This document shows positions 43,727-52,830 of a stretch of DNA of 64,000 nucleotides, in pieces; position 1 is the stretch's first letter, and every line of letters starts with the position of its first letter. The notes under the pieces are model-generated. The model had not been told where the DNA came from and searched no databases. It was given only the letters and a program-made list of their open reading frames with translations. Origin of the DNA: JAQIBY01 sp964418565 (GTDB taxonomy: Bacteria; Bacteroidota; Bacteroidia; Bacteroidales; ML635J-15); NCBI GenBank assembly GCA_964418565.1, contig CAYQMB010000003.1:1-64000 (forward strand). The letters are read 5' to 3'. Made by a program: the position numbers and the translations under genes.

Positions 43727-46700
43727 ATGAATACAATCCGGAAAACGCTGATATGTTTGCTCATATTTTTGTTGTCATTTGTTGCTGCTGTAATCTTGCA
43801 ACAACGTGCAGAGCAGACAGCAGAGGAAATCATTGATGAATCAGTTGTTGAGAATAAACTGGAGAACCAGATACGCCTTCAAAATAGTGTGTTGGAAGAC
43901 CTCCTTGCTGACCTTCCGGAAAATCCGGATTGGGATGCATTTCAGACTTTAATCAAAAGCCGCAGTAAACAGTTGTCCGCTAATAATATAGATGTGTTTC
44001 TGTTCAGGGATTCGAGCTTGCTGCGTTGGAATGACAGGGCGTTGCCGGTTACCTTCAGTGATTTGCCGGAATCAGGGATTTCTGCCGGGAAAAGTAGCAA
44101 TGGGTGGTATGTGTTTAACAGAATGAATTACGGCGAATATGTATTGTTGTCATCCATACTAATAAAACGGGAGTATAGTTATCAAAATCCGTATTTGCCG
44201 GAATATATATCCAGTGCTTATGATGTTCCTGATGAAGTGGATGTCAGCCTTTCTGAAGGAAAAGGCATTCCCGTGTATTTTGGGGATACCCATTTGTTTA
44301 GTTTTGTTCCTGAACAGGAAACTTACCGCAATAAAGGGGCATATGCGTTTTCTGTGATATTGTATTTTATTGCATTTATCAGCTTGCTGGCATGTATTTT
44401 CATGGGCTACTCCTTCTTTATGAGCCGGGTGAAGCAGCCCAGCTGGCTGTTGTTGGCCGTGTTGGCTGATGTCGTATTGCTTCGCTATTTGATAATCCAT
44501 TTCGACTTTCCCTTTGTGTGGATGCAGATGGATTTGTTTTCACCGGTTCACTATGCCGAATCACTGATCAATGACTCCCTTGGTGGCCTGTTGATTAATA
44601 CTGTCCTGTGGCTCTTCTTTGCTTTGACCATTCACCGGTTTTTTCGATTGAAACAGAGGGCTGTTTCTAAACGGATACAGGTGATTGTTGCTTTTGTAGT
44701 CGTTGCTTTTTCTTTTATGCTCCTTTTTTACAGCCTTGACAGCATTAAGGGATTGATTTTGAATTCTTCAATCCCCTTTGATTTCAATCGATTGCTTGAA
44801 CTGAATTATTTGTCATATGTCGGATTGCTTACCAGTATCTTAATGCTGGTGGCCAATGGCTTTATTATTGACCGCATGCTGAAAGAGACCAGGCGTTTTG
44901 TGAATCCTGTTTTCTGGCAATACGCCGGAGGCTTTTTTCTGCTTATGCTTCCTGGTCTTAACTGGGTGTTTTCGGATGAGCCTCTTAGTATCATCAGCCT
45001 GACTGCACTGATTGCGATATTGTATATCCTGGGATGGATTCGTATCTACGGCAAAAATATGTCCTACTATGCTTTGCTTCTGCTTGCATTTTTATCGGCT
45101 GTTTTGATTACTGCTTTTGTGAATGAAGTGCTGGAGGTAAAACAAGAAAAGCAAAGCAGGGTGCTTGCCATGAATTTGTCAAATGAGCGTGATCCCGGAG
45201 CAGAGTATTTTCTGAAAGCCATCAACAACAAGCTGTGTGAAGACAGCAGAATAGTAAATCTCCTGGAACAGGGAGATTATGATAAGGCATATAACTATTT
45301 TTTTGATAATTACCTGCAGGGATACCTTGAGAAATACGATGTTCAGTTGTCTCTTTGTAACGTGAAGGATAGCTTGATTATTCAACCCGATAATGTGTCT
45401 GTTCATTGTCAGAATTTCTTCGGAAATATGCTGAATCAATCCGGAATCATCATGCCTGGTTCGGATTTTTATTTCCTCGATAACAACAACGGAAGAATTT
45501 CGTATCTGGGCAAGATTCCTGTATCTGTAACGGATAGCCTGAACACCAACCTGTATGTTGAGCTTGACAGCCGATTACAAATAGAGGGCCCGGGATATCC
45601 TGAGCTGCTGCTTGATAAAACAATGATGCCTAAAAAATACAGCGGGGACGTATCCTATGCCAAATATTATAAAACGGAACTGATTGATAGTAAGGGAGCA
45701 TATGATTATGCTGAACAGGCAACCTTCCCGGAACCCGAGAGCGAGTATTATTCGTTTATTGATGGAGGGTACAGGCATCTTGTTTATTATCCCGGCAAGG
45801 GAAACTACATTCTTGTCAGTAGAGAAGAAAAGGACTTGAGATCATATCTGATTTTCTTTACCTACATATTTTTTGTGTTGATTATCCTGATGAACCTGGT
45901 GTATATTATCTATTATTTTGCACGTCGGCAGGGGCGGCATGTTTTTAGTGGCAGCATGAAAAATCGCATTCAGACATACCTGGTTTTAATTTTGTCCATA
46001 TCTATTATTGTGATTGGAACCGTTAGTGTCAGCTTTTATATCAGGAAGTACAGAGAAAAGCAAACAGATGCCATTGAAGAGAAAATGCAATCTGTACTCA
46101 TTGAACTTAATCACAAAATCGGGAGTGAAAAAAATCTGGATACTTCAATGGAGGATTACCTGAATTACCTGCTGGTTAAATTTTCCAATGTTTTTTATAC
46201 GGACATCAACCTGTTTGACACTGATGGCTCCTTGTTGGCCTCATCACGAATGGAGTTGTATGAGCGTGGTTTGGTTGGGGAGCGTATGAGCCCCAAAGCT
46301 TATGATAAAATTGCCAGGAAGGAACAGAAGTATTTTGTTCAAAATGAAACCATTGGAAAAATGGATTACCTGTCTGCGTATTTACCTTTCCGAAATCAGG
46401 ACGGACAAGTGCTGGCCTATATAAACTTACCCTATTTTGCAAAACAGCAGGACTTCAGGCAGGAGATATCGAGCCTTACTGTGGCTGTTTTAAACGTTTA
46501 CCTGGCTTTGTTTATTCTGACAATTCTCGCAGCTATTTTTACCTCAAATCAGCTTACCCGACCGTTACGGATGATTGAGGAAAGCCTGAGGAAGATGGAT
46601 ATTTCCCGCAGAAACCGCAAAATCAGCTATTCAAGGGATGATGAAATTGGTAGCCTTGTAAAAGAATACAACAGAAAAGTTGACGAACTTGCCGACAGTG

Positions 46701-47398
46701 CTGAACGGCTGGCACGAAGTGAGCGTGAATTTGCCTGGCGTGAAATGGCAAAGCAAATTGCTCATGAGATTAAAAATCCCCTTACACCAATGAAACTGAG
46801 CGTTCAGCAATTTGAAAAAGCGTATAAAGGAAACGATCCCGACCTGGATTATATATTTGATAAAGTGTCAAAAACCCTTATTGAACAGATTGAAAGCCTT
46901 GCCAATATTGCAACTGAATTTAGCAATTTTGCAAAAATCCGGCTGAAAAAGAAGGAGCCTGTGGACCTTAGTGAACGTATTGCGCGTGTTGAGCAATTGT
47001 TTTCAGGCCTTAGCAGTACCATTGTTGAGGTAAGGGATGGTACGCAGGGACAGGCTGTGATTATGGCTGACAAGGAGCAGATAATGAGGGTGTTTAATAA
47101 CCTGATAAAAAATGCATTACAGGCTATTCCTGACGAACGTACAGGGGTTGTGCGCATCAAACTCGATGATATGGGTGATTATTACCTGCTTGAAATATCT
47201 GATAATGGCAGTGGCATCAATCAGGATATGCATGATAAAATATTTTCTCCGAATTTTACTACCAAAACATCCGGAATGGGGCTGGGCCTCAGTATCGTAA
47301 AAGGTGTCGTGGATAATATGGACGGAAAAATTTATTTTGAAACCCAAACGGGCGTGGGAACCAGTTTCTTTATTGAGTTTCCAAAATCAGAGCGATAA
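43727..47398 (+). CDS. large multi-span NtrY-like sensor histidine kinase
   Basis: A 1223-residue kinase. An N-terminal helix and extracytoplasmic domain are followed by some eight membrane helices (about residues 205-470), a second periplasmic region, two helices flanking residue 730, a third periplasmic sensor (about 775-905), a helix near 920, HAMP (about 940-990) and the kinase core. The phosphoacceptor is His1013 in AHEIKNPLTPMK; the ATPase has NNLIKNALQAI, DNGSGI and GMGLGLSIVKG. The NPLTPMKL motif is typical of NtrY. No response regulator is encoded next to it, so its output is unknown. Confidence 0.9.
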   Translation: MNTIRKTLICLLIFLLSFVAAVILQQRAEQTAEEIIDESVVENKLENQIRLQNSVLEDLLADLPENPDWDAFQTLIKSRSKQLSANNIDVFLFRDSSLLRWNDRALPVTFSDLPESGISAGKSSNGWYVFNRMNYGEYVLLSSILIKREYSYQNPYLPEYISSAYDVPDEVDVSLSEGKGIPVYFGDTHLFSFVPEQETYRNKGAYAFSVILYFIAFISLLACIFMGYSFFMSRVKQPSWLLLAVLADVVLLRYLIIHFDFPFVWMQMDLFSPVHYAESLINDSLGGLLINTVLWLFFALTIHRFFRLKQRAVSKRIQVIVAFVVVAFSFMLLFYSLDSIKGLILNSSIPFDFNRLLELNYLSYVGLLTSILMLVANGFIIDRMLKETRRFVNPVFWQYAGGFFLLMLPGLNWVFSDEPLSIISLTALIAILYILGWIRIYGKNMSYYALLLLAFLSAVLITAFVNEVLEVKQEKQSRVLAMNLSNERDPGAEYFLKAINNKLCEDSRIVNLLEQGDYDKAYNYFFDNYLQGYLEKYDVQLSLCNVKDSLIIQPDNVSVHCQNFFGNMLNQSGIIMPGSDFYFLDNNNGRISYLGKIPVSVTDSLNTNLYVELDSRLQIEGPGYPELLLDKTMMPKKYSGDVSYAKYYKTELIDSKGAYDYAEQATFPEPESEYYSFIDGGYRHLVYYPGKGNYILVSREEKDLRSYLIFFTYIFFVLIILMNLVYIIYYFARRQGRHVFSGSMKNRIQTYLVLILSISIIVIGTVSVSFYIRKYREKQTDAIEEKMQSVLIELNHKIGSEKNLDTSMEDYLNYLLVKFSNVFYTDINLFDTDGSLLASSRMELYERGLVGERMSPKAYDKIARKEQKYFVQNETIGKMDYLSAYLPFRNQDGQVLAYINLPYFAKQQDFRQEISSLTVAVLNVYLALFILTILAAIFTSNQLTRPLRMIEESLRKMDISRRNRKISYSRDDEIGSLVKEYNRKVDELADSAERLARSEREFAWREMAKQIAHEIKNPLTPMKLSVQQFEKAYKGNDPDLDYIFDKVSKTLIEQIESLANIATEFSNFAKIRLKKKEPVDLSERIARVEQLFSGLSSTIVEVRDGTQGQAVIMADKEQIMRVFNNLIKNALQAIPDERTGVVRIKLDDMGDYYLLEISDNGSGINQDMHDKIFSPNFTTKTSGMGLGLSIVKGVVDNMDGKIYFETQTGVGTSFFIEFPKSER

Positions 47399-47399
47399 T

Positions 47400-47429
47400 A
47401 AAAAATGCCGGCGCTGGCCGGCATTTTTA
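47400..47429. terminator. bidirectional terminator
   Basis: A perfect 12-bp stem AAAAATGCCGGC/GCCGGCATTTTT with a GCTG loop between the converging kinase and dsbD genes. Confidence 0.9.
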
Positions 47430-47448
47430 TCAATACTCTGTATTTATT

Positions 47449-49593
47449 TTATTTTTTATATGCCTCAAGGCCTTTGTCCAGAAAGTCAGTAAAGTTCTCA
47501 GGATTGGTTTCAAAACGCATGCTTTCATCAATTAGCTGTTCTTCAGTTTCAGGATCAACAATCACATAATAGGGTTGCGAATTGACATTGAAATCCCGAA
47601 TCTGACGATCCATATTCATTTTGCCGATGCGTTTCTTTAATTTACCGTCGGTTTCAGACGTGTACCATTTGTCTTCTGCAGCTTCATTACGTTCATCAAC
47701 ATACAATTTTGCTACAATGTATTTGTTATTGATGTAATTCATTACTGCCGGGTTTGTCCAGATTTCACTTTGCATTTTTTTGCAGTTGCTGCATGAATGC
47801 CCTGTGAAATAAACCAGTAATGGTTTGTCCTGCTCCAGGGCACATGATCTGGCCTGATCATAATCAAAATAGCCTTGTGTGCCTTCCGGATAGTGCAGGA
47901 AATCACCGTAAAGGGGGGTGTCGCACAACTCACTGGCGGGTTGATTGCTCTGCTGGGTAGTTCCACCTGCATTGATGTCAAATTTCTGAGCTGTTTTGGG
48001 TGGTATTACCGCTGAAATGGAGGACAGATTGGCACCAAATAGGCCAGGAACAAGGTATACGGCAAAGCTAAACGATGCAATAACCAATATCAGGCGGAAA
48101 ACCCCGATGTGTGGAATTTCACTGTCGTGAGAGAATTTGATTTTTCCGAGCAGATATACTCCCAAAAGGATGAAAAGTACAATCCAGATGGACAGGTAGA
48201 GATCACGGCTGAGGAAATTGAGGTTGTATGCCTGATCGATATTTGACAGGAATTTCATGGAGAAGGCCAGCAGGATAAATGCAAAAACAACTTTTACAGA
48301 ATTCATCCAGCCACCGGATTTTGGCAGCTTTTTCAGCCATCCGGGGGATATTGCCAGCAAAGTAAAAGGTAATGCAAATCCGAATCCGAAACCTGCCATT
48401 CCAACCGTCGGTTCTATCCAGCTCCCACTTGCTGCACCTTTTACAAGCAGCGCTCCAACAATGGGGCCGGTGCATGAAAAACTGACAATGACCAGTGTCA
48501 GTGCCATGAAAAATGATGCCAATACGCCACCTTTATCAACCTGCTGGTCTGTTTTGTTAGCCAGACGCGATGGCAGAACAATTTCAAACATGCCAAAAAA
48601 GCTAAAAGCAAATACCATAAACAGCACAAAAAAGATGCTGTTTGCAACCCATGATGTGCTAAGGGTTGTTGTCAGGTCAGCTCCGGCACTGGTAAGGGAT
48701 ACAATCACTCCCACCAGCGTGTAAAGCAACATGATTGAAAAGCCAAATACCAGCGCTTTAAATATGCTGTTGGCTTTGCTGGAATTGCCCTGCATGAAAA
48801 AGCTGACTGTCATGGGTATCATAGGAAACACACAGGGTGTAAGAACACCGGCCAGTCCACCACCAATGGCAATCAGAATAAAGCCAAGCAGGCTCCTGTC
48901 TTTTTCTTGCTTGTCAGAAGCCGGTTTTTTGGTGTCATTTTCTGTCAGCTTGCTTTCTGTGTCGTCCGGTGTATCATTTTCCTTGCCGACATGGTTTACC
49001 GTAGTATCTTCATCCGTGTCTGATTCGTTTATGGTATCATTAACCGCAGCCGTTTTGTCATTACCTTCATCGGAAGCTATGTTTTCCACCTCTTCGTTCT
49101 GGATTTCAGTTGGGCTTTTTGCGGGAACCCGAAAGTTGAGGTCTTCCGAAACAAGCACACATTGCCCGTCTTCAAAACAAGCCTGTCCGTCAATAAAACC
49201 TGTTATGGTGAACGGTTCAGTGCTGAGGATTTTAATTTTCTGAGAATAAGTGGCCTTTTCTTCCTGGTATTTGACATCTACCTCAAATACATCATCAAAT
49301 GACTCAACCGGGGCAGGGGTTTCCTGTACTTCTCCGATAAGTTTGTAATCATCCGATTCATCGAAATTAAAATACAGGGGCATGGGGCCTCCTTCAGCCA
49401 TATTGATGGTATAAAGGTGCCAGTGGTTTTCGATGCTTGCATGCATAATTAGTCTGGCATGACTGGCATCGGTTTTTTCCACAGAAAACTCCCAGCTCAC
49501 AGGATTCACCTGTTGGGCGTTGCTTTTTTGGGGATACAGAAATGTTAGTCCTGTTAATAAAGCAACAAAACTCAGCAACATGAATTTTTTCAT
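47449..49593 (-). CDS. dsbD: DsbD-type thiol:disulfide interchange protein
   Basis: A 714-residue protein that moves electrons from cytoplasmic thioredoxin to the periplasm. Signal peptide 1-26; N-terminal DsbD alpha-like domain with a CFEDGQC motif (about residues 137-143); an acidic linker rich in Asp/Thr/Glu (about 175-235); eight membrane helices with GVLTPCVFPMIPMT and SFSCTGPIVGALLV holding the redox cysteines; and a C-terminal thioredoxin domain with YFTGHSCSNCKKMQ. It lies 22 bases after rng on the same strand. Confidence 0.94.
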   Translation of the reverse strand: MKKFMLLSFVALLTGLTFLYPQKSNAQQVNPVSWEFSVEKTDASHARLIMHASIENHWHLYTINMAEGGPMPLYFNFDESDDYKLIGEVQETPAPVESFDDVFEVDVKYQEEKATYSQKIKILSTEPFTITGFIDGQACFEDGQCVLVSEDLNFRVPAKSPTEIQNEEVENIASDEGNDKTAAVNDTINESDTDEDTTVNHVGKENDTPDDTESKLTENDTKKPASDKQEKDRSLLGFILIAIGGGLAGVLTPCVFPMIPMTVSFFMQGNSSKANSIFKALVFGFSIMLLYTLVGVIVSLTSAGADLTTTLSTSWVANSIFFVLFMVFAFSFFGMFEIVLPSRLANKTDQQVDKGGVLASFFMALTLVIVSFSCTGPIVGALLVKGAASGSWIEPTVGMAGFGFGFALPFTLLAISPGWLKKLPKSGGWMNSVKVVFAFILLAFSMKFLSNIDQAYNLNFLSRDLYLSIWIVLFILLGVYLLGKIKFSHDSEIPHIGVFRLILVIASFSFAVYLVPGLFGANLSSISAVIPPKTAQKFDINAGGTTQQSNQPASELCDTPLYGDFLHYPEGTQGYFDYDQARSCALEQDKPLLVYFTGHSCSNCKKMQSEIWTNPAVMNYINNKYIVAKLYVDERNEAAEDKWYTSETDGKLKKRIGKMNMDRQIRDFNVNSQPYYVIVDPETEEQLIDESMRFETNPENFTDFLDKGLEAYKK

Positions 49594-49615
49594 AACAAAA
49601 ATTTGATTGTGTTTA

Positions 49616-51184
49616 TTAAGAAATTTCTTCGTCTTTCTTATTAAAGAAATGATAATCAGTTAAGGTGTAGGACATGTCCTGTATAATATTTAACTGAAGC
49701 TTGTACTTCTTTTGCCATTTCTTTTTCAAAGATCGTAACCCGTTACGTTTATTAATGTATGCTTCCAGAAATGGATGCACCTTTATGGTAACCCGTTTTT
49801 CTTTATTTTGTTTAGCGATTGCCTGCAATTTGTTTTCAATCTCATCTACAATGAGTATGGCGGCCTGTGTTTTGCCTGTACCAAGACATGTCGGGCATGT
49901 TTCTTCAGTCTGGATATGCATTTCCGGTCTGACGCGTTGACGTGTGATTTGCATCAGGCCAAATTTCGTAAGGGGAAGAATCTGGAATTTTGCCCGTTCA
50001 TTTGACATTTCGATTTTCATTTTTTCATGAAGTTGCTGCCTGTGATTTGCATCCTGCATGTCAATGAAATCGATGACAATAATCCCTCCCATATCGCGCA
50101 GCTTAAGCTGTCGTGCAATTTCTTCTGCGGCTGTCATGTTTACCGCCAGGGCATTGTCTTCCTGCCCTTTTGTGTGCTTTTTATTCCCGCTGTTGACATC
50201 TATAACGTGCAGGGCTTCAGTGTGTTCGATGATAAGGTAAGAGCCATCCTTCATCGGCACGTTTTTGCCAAACAGGGTTTTAATTTGTTTTTCAATATTG
50301 TAATATTCAAAGATGGGTGTTTTTCCTTTAAACAGCTTAACAATATTGGCTTTGTCCGGGGCAATTTCCTGCAGGTATTTTTTCAACTCCACAAAGGTTG
50401 CCTCATCGTTCACCATGATGTGACCAAAATCTTTGTTTAGCACATCCCGTAACATAGCCTCGGTACGATTTATCTCTCCGATAATAAGCATGGGAGGCTT
50501 TTTGTTGCGTACACGCTTGATGCCTTTTTCCCATTTGTCAATAAGGTAGCGTAGTTCTTTATCAAGATCCGCAACCTTTTTTGTCTGAGCTGCTGTTCGG
50601 ATGATAACCCCGTAATTTTTGGGCTTGATGCTTTCGATCAGCTTAATCAGGCGGCGTTTTTCTGCTGATGAACTGATTTTTTGCGATACAGATACCTTGT
50701 TGGAAAAGGGCATCACCACCAGATTCCGGCCGGCGATGCTGATTTCGGATGCCAGTCGCGGACCTTTTTGAGAGATGGGTTCCTTTGCAATCTGAACGAT
50801 GACATTTTCACCATTGTTCAATACATCAGAGATGCTTCCGTTTTTGTTGATTTCAGGCTCTAGCTTAATCCTGTTGGATGGTCGCTTTTTGGCTTTTGGA
50901 TTCTGAAGAATCTGATAAAATTTCTTAAGTGTCGTGAAATGTGGCCCCAAATCAAGGTAATGTAAAAACGCATCTTTATGATATCCCACATCTACAAAGG
51001 CAGCATTCAAGCCCGGCATAAGCTTACGTGCCTTGCCCAGGTAAATATCCCCAACTGAAAACCGGTGATTGTTGTCCTCTTCCTGTAGCTCTATCAGTTG
51101 ATTATTTTTGAGCAGCGCAAGCCTGATTCCTGAAGGTTTTACTTCAACAATAAGGTCATTATTTCCGCCTTTTTTCTTACTCAC
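49616..51184 (-). CDS. rng: ribonuclease E/G family endoribonuclease
   Basis: A 522-residue RNase G-type enzyme for 5'-end-dependent cleavage of mRNA and rRNA precursors. S1 domain with VGDIYLGKARKLMPGLNAAFVDVGYHKDAFL split by a basic insertion; catalytic Asp in HVIDVNSG and IVIDFIDM; and the zinc-link CPTCLGTGK near residue 435. No long C-terminal scaffold, so it is RNase G-like. It starts with GTG at 51184. A 16-bp perfect hairpin occupies its leader. It is in the HU-COX24-rng-dsbD run. Confidence 0.95.
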   Translation of the reverse strand: MSKKKGGNNDLIVEVKPSGIRLALLKNNQLIELQEEDNNHRFSVGDIYLGKARKLMPGLNAAFVDVGYHKDAFLHYLDLGPHFTTLKKFYQILQNPKAKKRPSNRIKLEPEINKNGSISDVLNNGENVIVQIAKEPISQKGPRLASEISIAGRNLVVMPFSNKVSVSQKISSSAEKRRLIKLIESIKPKNYGVIIRTAAQTKKVADLDKELRYLIDKWEKGIKRVRNKKPPMLIIGEINRTEAMLRDVLNKDFGHIMVNDEATFVELKKYLQEIAPDKANIVKLFKGKTPIFEYYNIEKQIKTLFGKNVPMKDGSYLIIEHTEALHVIDVNSGNKKHTKGQEDNALAVNMTAAEEIARQLKLRDMGGIIVIDFIDMQDANHRQQLHEKMKIEMSNERAKFQILPLTKFGLMQITRQRVRPEMHIQTEETCPTCLGTGKTQAAILIVDEIENKLQAIAKQNKEKRVTIKVHPFLEAYINKRNGLRSLKKKWQKKYKLQLNIIQDMSYTLTDYHFFNKKDEEIS

Positions 51185-51202
51185 GATCGTTGTGGTGATA
51201 AT

Positions 51203-51238
51203 ACAACCAAAGCTTTAGGCATCTAAAGCTTTGGTTGT
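51203..51238 (-). promoter_or_regulatory. perfect 16-bp hairpin in the rng leader
   Basis: Arms ACAACCAAAGCTTTAG (51203-51218) and its exact complement (51223-51238), loop GCAT, ending 18 bases before the rng GTG. No U-run follows, so it is not a simple terminator. Its placement suits an RNase processing site or an autoregulatory leader element; that role is inferred. Confidence 0.7.
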
Positions 51239-51255
51239 CTGTTAGAAAGGAAAAA

Positions 51256-51348
51256 TTATTTATTCTTCTTGTGTCTGTTTTTACGCAAACGTTTTTTGCG
51301 TTTATGCGTAGAGATCTTGTGTCTTTTTCTTTTTTTACCGCTTGGCAT
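51256..51348 (-). CDS. 30-residue basic AURKAIP1/COX24-like protein
   Basis: A very short gene encoding 30 residues, more than half of them Lys, Arg or His: MPSGKKRKRHKISTHKRKKR and then LRKNRHKKNK. This is the widely conserved AURKAIP1/COX24-type mini-protein of Bacteroidota, usually found beside HU and RNase G, and thought to be ribosome-associated. The ATG is at 51348 and TAA at 51256-51258. It lies 28 bases downstream of HU and 71 bases upstream of rng. Codon order and position make chance unlikely. Confidence 0.88.
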   Translation of the reverse strand: MPSGKKRKRHKISTHKRKKRLRKNRHKKNK

Positions 51349-51376
51349 AAGTGTTCAGATTTTAAATGTAAATAAC

Positions 51377-51658
51377 CTAGTTGTTTTCTTTTACTTCGCT
51401 GACAAATGTTTTGGAGGGTTTAAAAGCCGGAATTTTGTGAGCAGGGATGGTGATTGTTGTGTTTTTGGAAATATTCCGTGCTGTTTTTTCTGCACGCTGC
51501 TTAATGATAAAGCTACCAAACCCTCTTAAATAAACGTTGTTACCGTTTACAAGACCGTCTTTTACTGTACTCATAAATTCCTCAACAGTGCGTTGAACAA
51601 TTACTTTCTCAATTCCTGTGTTCTTTGAAATTTCGTTTACGATGTCTGCTTTAGTCAT
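51377..51658 (-). CDS. HU family DNA-binding protein
   Basis: A 93-residue HU/IHF-type nucleoid protein. The N-terminal helices (TKADIVNEISKNTGIEKVIVQRTVEEF) and the beta arms with NVYLRGFGSFIIKQR, ARNISKNTTITIPAHKIPAFKPSKTF are all typical. It bends DNA as a dimer. A -7 element lies at 51708-51715, 49 bases before the ATG, making it the first gene of the run towards rng and dsbD, divergent from mutY. Confidence 0.95.
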   Translation of the reverse strand: MTKADIVNEISKNTGIEKVIVQRTVEEFMSTVKDGLVNGNNVYLRGFGSFIIKQRAEKTARNISKNTTITIPAHKIPAFKPSKTFVSEVKENN

Positions 51659-51707
51659 TGTATTATTCTTTAAAATGTTTGTTTAACTATTGATTTTTAA
51701 GGAAGTG

Positions 51708-51715
51708 CAAATATA
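51708..51715 (-). promoter_or_regulatory. -7 promoter element of the HU operon
   Basis: TATATTTG on the minus strand, a perfect TAnnTTTG, between HU and the divergent mutY gene. Confidence 0.6.
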
Positions 51716-51775
51716 ATATTTTTTTCAAACCAACAATGGTTTTTCTGAATTAATGCATTCCATTATCTTTACACA

Positions 51776-52819
51776 ATGAATGAAATTACCCCTTTGCTGA
51801 TAGAATGGTATGCAAAGACTGCCAGGGATTTACCATGGCGAAACACCCGGGATCCCTATCATATATGGTTGTCTGAGATTGTTTTACAACAGACTCAGGT
51901 AAAAACAGGACTTAAGTATTACGAACGAATCTTATCAGAGTATCCTGATGTATATTCCCTTGCTGGTGCCGGCCAGGACAAGTTTATGAAATTGTGGCAG
52001 GGGCTTGGGTATTATCGCCGTGCTGATAATTTGTTGAAAACAGCTAAATTTGTTGTTGATGAACTTGAGGGGAAATTCCCCACCTCCTATTCTGGTTTGC
52101 TTAAGCTCAAAGGGGTGGGGAGATATACGGCAGCAGCGGTGGCTTCTTTTGCTTATGATGAACCCGTGCCGGTAATTGACGGAAATGTGCGGCGCGTTGT
52201 GTCCAGGCTGTTTGATGTTCACAGTATTTATGGTTCGACGAAATTTGAAAAACAAATTAATGAAGGTGTCAGTGAAATATTTAGTCACGATAATCCTGCA
52301 TTGTTCAACCAGGCTATTATGGAGTTTGGGGCGCTTCAGTGCAGAAAAGTGCCGCAATGTGAATCATGCCCGTTAATTGCGTTTTGCTTAGCGCGAAAAG
52401 GCGGCAGTGAAACCAAACGACCGCTAAAGAAAAAAGGAAAAGGCAAACGATTGCGCAGGTTTTGCTATTTGCTTTACCGGGAAGGGAATAAGGTGGCGCT
52501 TGTTAAACGTGGCGATTCTGATATATGGCGTAACCTTTATGAATTCCCCTGTGTGGAAACAAATGATTGTAATCCCGGTACAATTGCCGGTAAGATTGAG
52601 TCGGAGTTTCATGTTAGTGCTCCCGGTTTGATTGAAGTGATACGCATGAATTCACATATTCTATCGCATCAGGAAATTTATGCCAGTCTGTTTCTGCTTA
52701 AAGGTGACAAACCCACAGGAGTAATTATGGTTGATATCAGTGAGCTCTATGCTTATCCTGTTCACAGGCTGATGGAAAAATTGTTGCATGATTCATCCGT
52801 TGAAGCACTGCTTATGTAA
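51776..52819 (+). CDS. mutY: A/G-specific adenine glycosylase MutY
   Basis: A 347-residue DNA glycosylase that removes adenine mispaired with 8-oxoguanine. WRNTRDPYHIWLSEIVLQQTQV contains the catalytic Glu, LKGVGRYTAAAVASFAY is the HhH, VIDGNVRRVVSRL holds the catalytic Asp region, and the iron-sulfur loop has four cysteines (CRKVPQCESCPLIAFC). The C-terminal third is the NUDIX-like 8-oxoG recognition domain. A near-consensus -7 element (TATCTTTA, 51764-51771) lies just before the ATG. Confidence 0.96.
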   Translation: MNEITPLLIEWYAKTARDLPWRNTRDPYHIWLSEIVLQQTQVKTGLKYYERILSEYPDVYSLAGAGQDKFMKLWQGLGYYRRADNLLKTAKFVVDELEGKFPTSYSGLLKLKGVGRYTAAAVASFAYDEPVPVIDGNVRRVVSRLFDVHSIYGSTKFEKQINEGVSEIFSHDNPALFNQAIMEFGALQCRKVPQCESCPLIAFCLARKGGSETKRPLKKKGKGKRLRRFCYLLYREGNKVALVKRGDSDIWRNLYEFPCVETNDCNPGTIAGKIESEFHVSAPGLIEVIRMNSHILSHQEIYASLFLLKGDKPTGVIMVDISELYAYPVHRLMEKLLHDSSVEALLM

Positions 52820-52830
52820 AAAAGCACTTA

